DNA of 10,546 bases. Source: an uncultured Micrococcaceae bacterium (GTDB taxonomy: Bacteria > Actinomycetota > Actinomycetes > Actinomycetales > Micrococcaceae). Made by a program: the position numbers and the translations under genes. Below are positions 1 to 5,444 of the stretch, piece after piece (the first letter of the stretch is position 1; each line of letters begins with the position of its first letter). The stretch is from NCBI GenBank assembly GCA_937896705.1, contig CALBOC010000166.1:1-10546 (forward strand), read 5' to 3'. The notes beneath the pieces were generated by a model. That model did not search any database. It was given only the letters and a program-made list of their open reading frames with translations, and was not told the origin of the DNA.

Positions 1-23
1 CAACTCAGTGTTCGAAGTTCAGT

Positions 24-38
24 CCAGCATCCTGCTGG
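24..38. repeat. Short inverted repeat upstream of creatininase
   Basis: CCAGCA and TGCTGG face each other across a 3-base spacer, about 40 bases before the creatininase start. It could be a small leader hairpin or part of an operator. No promoter hexamers are convincing in the 79 bases before the gene, so the true promoter, or an upstream operon gene, may lie outside the window. The role is unknown. Confidence 0.3.
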
Positions 39-68
39 CCATCACCGCCCCACCTTATTGGGGGAGCC

Positions 69-74
69 AAGGAG
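69..74 (+). promoter_or_regulatory. Ribosome binding site of creatininase
   Basis: AAGGAG ends 5 bases before the ATG at position 80. It selects that start over an in-frame ATG at position 8, which has no visible ribosome site and would add 24 residues that do not resemble the family N-terminus. Confidence 0.75.
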
Positions 75-79
75 AGCAT

Positions 80-880
80 ATGTCTTCAGTCCTTCTCGAA
101 GATCTCGATGCAGATACGTACGCGGCCTATCTTCGTCAGACCGCGCCGACGGTCATCATTCCCACCGGTGCCACCGAACAGCACGGGCCGCATATGCCGA
201 TTGGCGTTGATGCGATGCTGTCATCGGACATTGCCGCTGCCGTTGCCCAACAGACTGGTGCCCTGGTGGCTCCGGTATTTGCCTACGGGTACAAGTCGCA
301 GCCGCGTTCCGGGGGCGGCGATCATCGAGTTGGCACCACCAGTTTGAGTGCAACCACCCTCATTGGCCTGGTGGAAGACGTCGCCGCGTCTTTCCTCGCG
401 CAAGGCTTTAAGAACGTGGTCGTGCTCAATGGGCACTACGAGAATTATCAATTTATCTACGAGGGCTTGGATAATGCCGTCAAGCAGGCGCACACCGCAG
501 GTAATGCCGGGCGCGCCATGTTAATGTCCTATTGGGATTTTGTCGATGACCAAACCCTGGAAGCCGTTTTCCCAGATGGCTTCCTCGGCTGGGATATCGA
601 ACACGGAGGAGTGCTGGAAACCTCCTTAATGCTGCTCCTGCATCCGAACAAAGTTGACATGGATCAGGTGATAGATCATCCACCGGCTCAGCTAACCTCT
701 TACGATATTTTTCCCGAAGACCCTGCACGGACCCCGGCCAGTGGGTGTCTGTCCTCTGCCCAAGGAGCTACGGCAGCAAAAGGCCAGCTCTTGCTTGATG
801 CGGTCACTCGCGCAGTCTCCGATGCTCTAATTTCCGAACTTCAACTCCCCCTGCCGGTAGCCTCAAGAAAGTCAAACTAA
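80..880 (+). CDS. crnA: Creatininase (creatinine amidohydrolase)
   Basis: Cytoplasmic metal-dependent hydrolase (EC 3.5.2.10) that reversibly opens the creatinine ring to creatine. The 266-residue product has the family's usual length. Motif GATEQHGPHMPIGVD (residues 30-44) supplies metal ligands Glu33, His35 and Asp44. NGHYEN (117-122) supplies His119 and Glu121. SYWDF (Trp152) and GWDIEHGG (Trp171, Glu174, His175) match the substrate-site segments of Pseudomonas creatininase. Further shared blocks are YGYKSQ at 70-75, SGGGDH at 77-82, and DHPPA and DPARTPA near the C-terminus. This supports a true creatininase rather than other members of the superfamily, such as mycofactocin MftE or FAPy deformylase. 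The BCCT transporter follows after 22 bases and creatinase lies downstream, so the genomic context gives the next pathway step. The assignment rests on remembered family motifs, not a database search, but the agreement is extensive. Confidence 0.95.
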   Translation: MSSVLLEDLDADTYAAYLRQTAPTVIIPTGATEQHGPHMPIGVDAMLSSDIAAAVAQQTGALVAPVFAYGYKSQPRSGGGDHRVGTTSLSATTLIGLVEDVAASFLAQGFKNVVVLNGHYENYQFIYEGLDNAVKQAHTAGNAGRAMLMSYWDFVDDQTLEAVFPDGFLGWDIEHGGVLETSLMLLLHPNKVDMDQVIDHPPAQLTSYDIFPEDPARTPASGCLSSAQGATAAKGQLLLDAVTRAVSDALISELQLPLPVASRKSN

Positions 881-887
881 TATGTCT

Positions 888-893
888 AAGGGA
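888..893 (+). promoter_or_regulatory. Ribosome binding site favouring the 903 start of the BCCT gene
   Basis: AAGGGA ends 9 bases before the ATG at 903. The alternative ATG at 882, one base after the creatininase stop codon, has only a poor purine stretch before it (AGAAAG near 866) and would depend on translational coupling. The two starts differ by 7 residues in a variable cytoplasmic tail, so function is unaffected. Confidence 0.5.
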
Positions 894-902
894 CAAGCCA
901 CT

Positions 903-2666
903 ATGAAACCTCCGGATGCCGACGAACCATATGCAGGCCAACAACCGGTGGACAGTACCGGTAAGCCACCGGTCGAAGTGCCCCGCTTTATGGGCCGTCA
1001 GATCCCACCGTTAGACCGCGTGCTGATCATGGTTATTCCGCCGGTGCTCATCGTGGCAGCGGTGATCTGGGTGATCATGGACTCCGACGGGGCAGCGCAA
1101 GCCATTTCTACGCTGCGCACCTTTGTCACCAGTGAATTCACCTGGCTGTTTATTATCTACTCCCTGATCGCGATCATCGTCTGTATCTGGGCTGCTTTTA
1201 GTAAGTTCGGCAAAGTCCGACTCGGCGGGCCCACGGCAAAACCCCTGCACGGTCGTTTCGCCTGGTACTCGATGCTATTCGCCTGCGGGCAGGGTATCGG
1301 GCTGATCTTCTGGTCGGTGGCCGAACCTATCATGCTTCGGGATGAGAACCCGGTCATCCCGATGACCGGCACTGGGGGAGCAGAAGAAGGCGGCATCGTC
1401 TGGACCTACTTCCACTGGGGCCTGACCGCTTGGGCGATGTACTGTGTGGTCGCTTTATGCCTGGCCTATTCACACCATAATCTCGGCAAAACCCTAACGT
1501 TCCGAGAAGCCACGGTCGATATTCTGCCGAAGAAAGCCCAACGTCCAGCCGGTGTGGTCATCGAGCTACTCGCCATCATCGCCACCGTGCTCGGTTTGGC
1601 GACCTCGTTTGGGTTTGCGGCGATGCAGTTCGGCTCGGGCATCACATCGTTTACGGGCATTGCGTCAGGGCCGGTCATGTGGCTGATCGTCATCGGTGTC
1701 TTTGCCACCATCACCGGGATCTCTGCGTATATCGGGATCAACAAGGGCATGGCCCGACTATCTATGGCGAATTCAATTCTCAGTATTGTGTTAGTCGCCG
1801 CGGTCTTCATCTTCGGGCCAACCGTCTACATGATCTCGACTATGACCCAAACCTTCGGCTCCTTTGGACAACATTTCTTATCCATGAGCTTCTTTACTGA
1901 CTTCCAGCTCGCAGCGACCTCGCTGGATACCTGGCAAGACAGTTGGAACGGTTGGTGGACGGTCTTCATCTGGTGCTGGGTTATCGCCTTTTCACCGTTT
2001 GTCGCAGGATTCGTTGCCCGTATCTCTCGTGGTCGCACCATTCGCGAATTCGTCCTGGGGGTTACCGTCATACCCTCGCTGATCGTGATGTTCTGGGTGG
2101 GCGTGATTGGTGTCGCTGCCATCTACTATGATGACCAAACTGACAGAGCGATCAGTGATGGAGTCGCCGCAGATACTTCCAGCGGGCTGTTTTTGATGCT
2201 GGAACAGATCCCCCTGGTGGGCACCGCTCTGTTGGTCGTGGCAACAGTACTTGTGGCAACGTACTACATCACCTCGCTTGATGCCGGGTCTTATGCACTG
2301 GGTGAGTTCGTCACCGCGCCGCGCAAATCCAGTCCATTCTTCCGTGTCATCCTGGTGATCAGCATCGGCACAGTGGCCACCGTGCTGTTGTCCATCGGCG
2401 GTGAAGCCGTCGTAGATACTGTCCAAACCGGGACGATCATCGGTGCTTTCCCGTTCTCCTTCGTGATATTGCTGATGATCGCCAACTTCATTCGACGGCT
2501 GCACAAGCGCAATAAACAAACCCGTTTGATGGAACGCGCCATTAATGATCCCGATCCTGAGCGAGTCCTGATCCCGGACCCTGAAGGAGAAGGTTTCGTG
2601 GAGCCCGGAAAGCAGGACACGACGGTGGCATCACGGCCCCCGCGCGATGAAACGCCGTCGTCCTAA
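903..2666 (+). CDS. BCCT-family transporter, candidate creatinine/creatine carrier
   Basis: Secondary transporter of the betaine/choline/carnitine family, with about 12 hydrophobic helices between a hydrophilic N-terminal tail of about 40 residues and an acidic C-terminal tail of about 55. Numbering is for the 587-residue product. The glycine-rich TM3 motif reads ACGQGIG (127-133). TM4 reads HWGLTAWAMY, with Trp172, Trp177 and Tyr180 matching three aromatic-box residues of BetP. TM8 reads WCWVIAFSPF (357-366), followed by the family hallmark ARISRGRTIREF. ITSLDAGS keeps the Thr457-Ser458 pair that lines the second sodium site in BetP, so sodium coupling is possible. Oddly, the usual TM8 pattern W-W-x-x-W is W-V-I-A-F: two tryptophans that normally contact quaternary ammonium groups are replaced. 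Together with its place between creatininase and creatinase, this suggests a guanidino substrate such as creatinine or creatine. Glycine betaine or sarcosine remain alternatives. The family is sure; the substrate is inference. Confidence 0.92.
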   Translation: MKPPDADEPYAGQQPVDSTGKPPVEVPRFMGRQIPPLDRVLIMVIPPVLIVAAVIWVIMDSDGAAQAISTLRTFVTSEFTWLFIIYSLIAIIVCIWAAFSKFGKVRLGGPTAKPLHGRFAWYSMLFACGQGIGLIFWSVAEPIMLRDENPVIPMTGTGGAEEGGIVWTYFHWGLTAWAMYCVVALCLAYSHHNLGKTLTFREATVDILPKKAQRPAGVVIELLAIIATVLGLATSFGFAAMQFGSGITSFTGIASGPVMWLIVIGVFATITGISAYIGINKGMARLSMANSILSIVLVAAVFIFGPTVYMISTMTQTFGSFGQHFLSMSFFTDFQLAATSLDTWQDSWNGWWTVFIWCWVIAFSPFVAGFVARISRGRTIREFVLGVTVIPSLIVMFWVGVIGVAAIYYDDQTDRAISDGVAADTSSGLFLMLEQIPLVGTALLVVATVLVATYYITSLDAGSYALGEFVTAPRKSSPFFRVILVISIGTVATVLLSIGGEAVVDTVQTGTIIGAFPFSFVILLMIANFIRRLHKRNKQTRLMERAINDPDPERVLIPDPEGEGFVEPGKQDTTVASRPPRDETPSS

Positions 2667-2704
2667 CTCCAGAAAATCGAGCGCCGTGTCAGCGGCATCT
2701 TGAA

Positions 2705-2744
2705 GCGGACGCAACCCATTTAACCGGGTTGCGCCCGCTTTGCT
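2705..2744 (+). terminator. Intrinsic terminator after the BCCT gene
   Basis: CGCAACCC (2710-2717) pairs with GGGTTGCG (2726-2733) across an 8-base loop. After one A/C mismatch, GCGG (2705-2708) pairs with CCGC (2735-2738). A short imperfect T run, TTTGCT, follows. It lies 38 bases after the transporter stop codon and probably ends the creatininase-transporter transcript. The weak T tract lowers certainty and might allow some read-through. Confidence 0.65.
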
Positions 2745-2809
2745 ATGTGGTCAGTCTCCGGAGTTGGCACGGGGTCGGGGGATGGGCGGAAAATTCTTTG
2801 CAACTGAGC

Positions 2810-2838
2810 TTGACAGTGAGTGAACTCACACATATCCT
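2810..2838 (+). promoter_or_regulatory. Promoter of creatinase (TTGACA-17-TATCCT)
   Basis: A perfect -35 hexamer TTGACA (2810-2815) and a -10 TATCCT (2833-2838, 4 of 6 consensus bases) are separated by the ideal 17 bases. The predicted transcription start is near 2845, giving a leader of about 140 bases before creatinase. The 321-base gap between the BCCT gene and creatinase therefore holds a terminator, this promoter with an embedded inverted repeat, and the leader. I see no RNA gene or credible small ORF in the gap. Confidence 0.7.
2816..2829. promoter_or_regulatory. Operator-like inverted repeat within the creatinase promoter
   Basis: GTGAGT-GA-ACTCAC is a perfect inverted repeat with 6-base arms. 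It starts directly after the -35 box and fills most of the -35/-10 spacer. A protein bound here would block RNA polymerase, as expected for a TetR- or GntR-type repressor that responds to creatine or creatinine. The regulator is not encoded in this window and its family is a guess. Confidence 0.55.
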
Positions 2839-2901
2839 GAATGCAACGGTGTTGCGCTGAATACAACTTCAACGCGTTGCACTGCTTTCTATCCGAGCGG
2901 C

Positions 2902-2934
2902 GGGGCTGTTCCTGCGTGGCTCACCCCTTTTCTT
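2902..2934 (+). promoter_or_regulatory. Possible leader hairpin with T tract upstream of creatinase
   Basis: GGGG (2902-2905), a bulged C and TG can pair with CA and CCCC (2922-2927). TTTTCTT follows directly. The shape resembles a weak intrinsic terminator inside the predicted leader and could act in attenuation. The stem is short with a large loop, and I recognise no known riboswitch around it, so this may be chance. Confidence 0.22.
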
Positions 2935-2974
2935 ATCAGTACGTTTCAGACCGAGCACGCGGGCTGAGAAAATC

Positions 2975-2982
2975 AAAGGAGA
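2975..2982 (+). promoter_or_regulatory. Ribosome binding site of creatinase
   Basis: AAAGGAGA ends 5 bases before the ATG at 2988 and fixes that start. The reading frame stays open to an ATG at 2841, but that codon lies just upstream of the predicted transcription start and has no ribosome site. Confidence 0.8.
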
Positions 2983-2987
2983 TACGT

Positions 2988-4229
2988 ATGGCTAATATCA
3001 CCAGTGTCGGCGAACTCGAGCGTTTAAAGACCCTCCACAACGGCGAAAAACAACCACTGACCTTCTCGGACGCCGAATTCGAACGCCGCCTGGGCGGGCT
3101 GCGATCGATCATGACCGAACAAGACCTCGACGCGGTCATTCTGACCAGCTACCAGAACATCAAGTACTACTCCGATTTCCTGTTTACCTACTTCGGGCGC
3201 TCCTATGCCCTGGTGGTCACCCAGCAGGAATCCATTACGATCACCGCCAACATCGATGCCGGCATGCCATGGCGCACCAGCTACGGTGACAACATCGTCT
3301 ATACCGACTGGCAACGTGACAACTTCTACTACGCGCTCCAAGAAGCATTGAAGCGCCAGGGCGTCAGCGCCAAGCGCATCGGTATCGAAGATGACACCGT
3401 GCCCACCATGCAGCGCAGAGCCCTTCAAGATACTTTCCCAGCCGCGGAACTGCTGGATATCTCCCAGGCCGCCATGCGCCAACGCATGATCAAATCTGCC
3501 GAAGAAATCGAAGTCATCAAACACGGCGCTCGCATCGGAGACATCGGCGGTGAAGCCATCAAGGCTGCCATCCGTGAAGGCATCACCGAATACGAAGTCG
3601 CCCTCATCGGGGTCGAAGCAATGACCCACGAAATCGCCAAGACCTTCCCGGACCGCGAAGTCCGCGACACCTGGGTGTGGTTCCAATCGGGTATCAACAC
3701 CGATGGCGCCCACAACTGGGCGACCACTCGCAAACTGCAGCGCGGGGATCTGCTGTCGCTAAACTGCTTCCCGATGACCTCGGGCTACTACACCGCGCTG
3801 GAGCGCACCCTGACGCTGGGTCAGCCGGATGACCGCACCCTGGAACTGTGGAAAGCCAACGTTGAAGTCCACGAAGCCGGTCTTGAACTGATCAAACCGG
3901 GTGCGGTCTGCAAAGACATCGCCCACGAACTCAACGAAATCTTCATCGGCCACGGCCTGCTGTCCAACCGGACCTTTGGCTATGGCCACTCCTTCGGTGT
4001 GCTGTCCCACTACTACGGCCGTGAAGCCGGGTTGGAACTGCGCGAAGACATCGACACCGTACTGGAACCCGGCATGGTCGTCTCAATCGAACCGATGATC
4101 ACCGTCATGGAAGGTGAACCCGGTGCCGGCGGCTACCGCGAACACGACATCCTGGTGGTCGGTGAAGACGGTGCTGAAAACATCACCAAGTTCCCCTACG
4201 GTCCAGAACACAACATCATCGATGCCTAA
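2988..4229 (+). CDS. Creatinase (creatine amidinohydrolase)
   Basis: Cytoplasmic enzyme (EC 3.5.3.3) that hydrolyses creatine to sarcosine and urea, the step after creatininase. The 413-residue product is close to the roughly 403 of Pseudomonas creatinase. It has the two-domain layout: an N-terminal domain to about residue 160 and a C-terminal pita-bread (peptidase M24) domain. SGINTDGAHN holds the catalytic base His242, equivalent to His232 of the Pseudomonas enzyme. Glu272 (in ALERT), Arg345 (in HYYGREAG) and Glu368 (in SIEPM) match residues that grip the guanidinium and carboxylate groups, and Phe69 matches the residue contributed by the partner subunit of the dimer. Long blocks such as IVYTDWQRDN, KSAEE, FGYGHSFG and GGYREHDIL are typical of creatinase rather than of Xaa-Pro peptidases. 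As expected for creatinase, the metal-ligand set of M24 peptidases is not intact. It has its own promoter and a strong ribosome site. The product sarcosine needs further enzymes not present here. Confidence 0.95.
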   Translation: MANITSVGELERLKTLHNGEKQPLTFSDAEFERRLGGLRSIMTEQDLDAVILTSYQNIKYYSDFLFTYFGRSYALVVTQQESITITANIDAGMPWRTSYGDNIVYTDWQRDNFYYALQEALKRQGVSAKRIGIEDDTVPTMQRRALQDTFPAAELLDISQAAMRQRMIKSAEEIEVIKHGARIGDIGGEAIKAAIREGITEYEVALIGVEAMTHEIAKTFPDREVRDTWVWFQSGINTDGAHNWATTRKLQRGDLLSLNCFPMTSGYYTALERTLTLGQPDDRTLELWKANVEVHEAGLELIKPGAVCKDIAHELNEIFIGHGLLSNRTFGYGHSFGVLSHYYGREAGLELREDIDTVLEPGMVVSIEPMITVMEGEPGAGGYREHDILVVGEDGAENITKFPYGPEHNIIDA

Positions 4230-4252
4230 CCCCGTGGATTGAGCAAGGCTTG

Positions 4253-4300
4253 AAAACGCCTGCCAGGGCCCCGAGTAAGTCTCTTGCTCGGGGCCCTGGC
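4253..4300. terminator. Terminator between convergent genes
   Basis: GCCAGGGCCCCGAG (4262-4275) pairs perfectly with CTCGGGGCCCTGGC (4287-4300). Four inner pairs (TAAG with CTTG, one a wobble) extend the stem and leave a 3-base loop. It lies 32 bases after the creatinase stop codon and 12 bases past the stop codon of the convergent lipoprotein gene. On the - strand, TTTT (4256-4253) follows shortly after the stem, so it best fits termination of the lipoprotein transcript. The + side has no T run, yet such a strong stem may still stop creatinase transcription. Confidence 0.8.
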
Positions 4301-4312
4301 GTGTTCGGCTGG

Positions 4313-4786
4313 TTAGAACACGGAGTAGGCGGCACCCCAGGACGCAGCGAGCTCTTCCAGATCGCGAGACTCCGGGTGGTCGAGGTTTGCGCCATCCCCA
4401 TCCTCTGCGACCTCGGTGATGTCCATGATCAGCCAATTAGTATCGTGCACCAACGGGATAGATCCGCCCTGAACCGTAGCCATCATGTTCTGAATTTCGG
4501 TGATGACGGTGGGATCTTCGGAGTGGGCCACGACGATGCTGTCACCGCAGGTATGGCCGTATAAGAAATCCTGTTCGTGGGTCGGAAGCGAAAACCCGTA
4601 CTGGTCGCTGGAGGCTTCGGGGCACCCAAGTTCGTCATCGACGGCTTCGAATAACGCCTCAAGATCCTCAAAGGTCACCGGTTCAATCTTGCCGACCTCA
4701 TCGGACATCCCAGCACAGCCGGTGAACACGAACGTCGCCAGAGCGACCAGGAGGCGTCCGGGGTGGAAGGGCTTGCGCTGTGACAC
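4313..4786 (-). CDS. Small lipoprotein of unknown function
   Basis: A 157-residue predicted lipoprotein that I do not recognise. The N-terminus has basic residues, a hydrophobic stretch (about residues 12-22) and a lipobox FTGC with Cys24 as the lipidation site, so the mature protein should sit on the outer face of the membrane. The mature part is acidic, has two cysteines (55 and 80) that could form a disulfide, and contains a segment VPxxx-like patch only in passing, with no known domain; notable segments are YGHTCGDSIVVAH (76-88) and the central DTNWLIMDI (115-123). The start is GTG at 4786, preceded at 6 bases by a perfect AGGAGG. It begins 24 bases after the stop codon of another lipoprotein gene on the same strand, so the two are probably co-transcribed. 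The two proteins show no clear similarity to each other. A solute-interacting accessory role for the nearby ABC importer is possible but unsupported. Confidence 0.8.
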   Translation of the reverse strand: MSQRKPFHPGRLLVALATFVFTGCAGMSDEVGKIEPVTFEDLEALFEAVDDELGCPEASSDQYGFSLPTHEQDFLYGHTCGDSIVVAHSEDPTVITEIQNMMATVQGGSIPLVHDTNWLIMDITEVAEDGDGANLDHPESRDLEELAASWGAAYSVF

Positions 4787-4792
4787 TGGTAT

Positions 4793-4798
4793 CCTCCT
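4793..4798 (-). promoter_or_regulatory. Ribosome binding site for a GTG start
   Basis: On the - strand AGGAGG lies 6 bases before the GTG at 4786. The perfect Shine-Dalgarno sequence supports the non-ATG start of the small lipoprotein gene. Confidence 0.75.
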
Positions 4799-4810
4799 GA
4801 TTCACACGTG

Positions 4811-5383
4811 TTATCCGCCGACCCGACGAAGCGCAATATCGGTGTCCTGTGCTACGGTTCCTTCAAGCTCTACCTGGGCTGCTGGATCAGTCAGCACGAC
4901 AACATAGTCGCTGGCGCGATGCCAGCCATCGGCGTCTTGGAGCTCTGTAGCAGCCGGCACCAGGAACGCTTGCACTGCCCCGCCGGTGGCGCCGACGCGC
5001 ACGCTAACGGTCGGATCGGTGGGATCATAGGGGTCAGACGAACAGGATGCGCCCGCAACTTCGAGCTCGTGCGCTGCGACGATCAGACACACCAGCTGTT
5101 CGGTCTCGTCAGCTTCTGAGGGACCTAAGGTGGCGTAGAAATCGGTTTCCTCATACGCTCCAACCCAGCGAACTTCCTCAGCGGGAAGTTCCATGTCCTG
5201 GGCCAGATCCTCGCTGTGGGCCATCTCCGGCACGTCTTGGTCCGTCGCTGGCTCGGTAAACACCGGGTAGTCATCCACGGCAGTGCGATCCGGTGCAGAA
5301 GCACAAGACGTCAATACTGCAAGGCAAGCCCCCGCGATGACAGGGACCAAGCCTGCGATGGAGCTGAAGCAATGACGGGCCAT
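4811..5383 (-). CDS. Small Cys-containing lipoprotein of unknown function
   Basis: A 190-residue predicted lipoprotein with no function I can name. From the chosen ATG at 5383, a short basic start (MARH) is followed by a hydrophobic segment (about residues 8-24) and the lipobox LTSC, with Cys27 lipidated. An acidic, low-complexity linker runs to about residue 70. A compact domain follows: CLIVAA at 99-104, a second cysteine at 114, a segment PTVSVRVG, then QAFLVPA at 138-144. The CLxx...C...LVP pattern recalls small secreted actinobacterial proteins with a disulfide-bonded sheet, but this is an impression. Upstream in-frame starts at 5401 (ATG) and 5419 (GTG) exist. They lack ribosome sites and would lengthen the signal's N-region; the 5383 start has only a weak AGGG upstream. 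The gene lies 61 bases after the ABC ATPase stop codon, in the same direction. Confidence 0.75.
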   Translation of the reverse strand: MARHCFSSIAGLVPVIAGACLAVLTSCASAPDRTAVDDYPVFTEPATDQDVPEMAHSEDLAQDMELPAEEVRWVGAYEETDFYATLGPSEADETEQLVCLIVAAHELEVAGASCSSDPYDPTDPTVSVRVGATGGAVQAFLVPAATELQDADGWHRASDYVVVLTDPAAQVELEGTVAQDTDIALRRVGG

Positions 5384-5403
5384 ACCGTCGACCCTAGTCA
5401 TTC

Positions 5404-5424
5404 GGGTAGAGGGCGTCACTACCC
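5404..5424. repeat. Inverted repeat between the ABC ATPase and lipoprotein genes
   Basis: GGGTAG (5404-5409) and CTACCC (5419-5424) face each other across 9 bases in the 61-base gap upstream of the Cys-containing lipoprotein. No T tract follows on the - strand, so it does not look like a terminator. It might be an operator or a processing hairpin. No clear promoter is visible in the gap. Confidence 0.3.
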
Positions 5425-5444
5425 CACATATTGGCTTCGCAAAA

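Noticed and set aside
1992..2519. A long open frame (175 residues) antisense to the BCCT gene.
   Set aside because: The composition is rich in His, Asp and Gln, as expected from the reverse of a membrane-protein gene, and there is no motif or initiation signal.
2841..2987. A 49-residue N-terminal extension of creatinase, in frame and containing five cysteines.
   Set aside because: Its ATG lies just upstream of the predicted transcription start and has no ribosome site. AAAGGAGA sits right before the ATG at 2988, and the 413-residue product matches the family length.
2667..2987. A glycine or guanidine riboswitch in front of creatinase.
   Set aside because: I looked for the conserved cores expected from the pathway and found none. 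Only a weak hairpin with a T run remains.
3024..3713. A long open frame (229 residues) antisense to creatinase.
   Set aside because: It is a codon-bias shadow of a strongly supported gene. It has no recognisable motif or ribosome site, and the + strand protein matches creatinase throughout.
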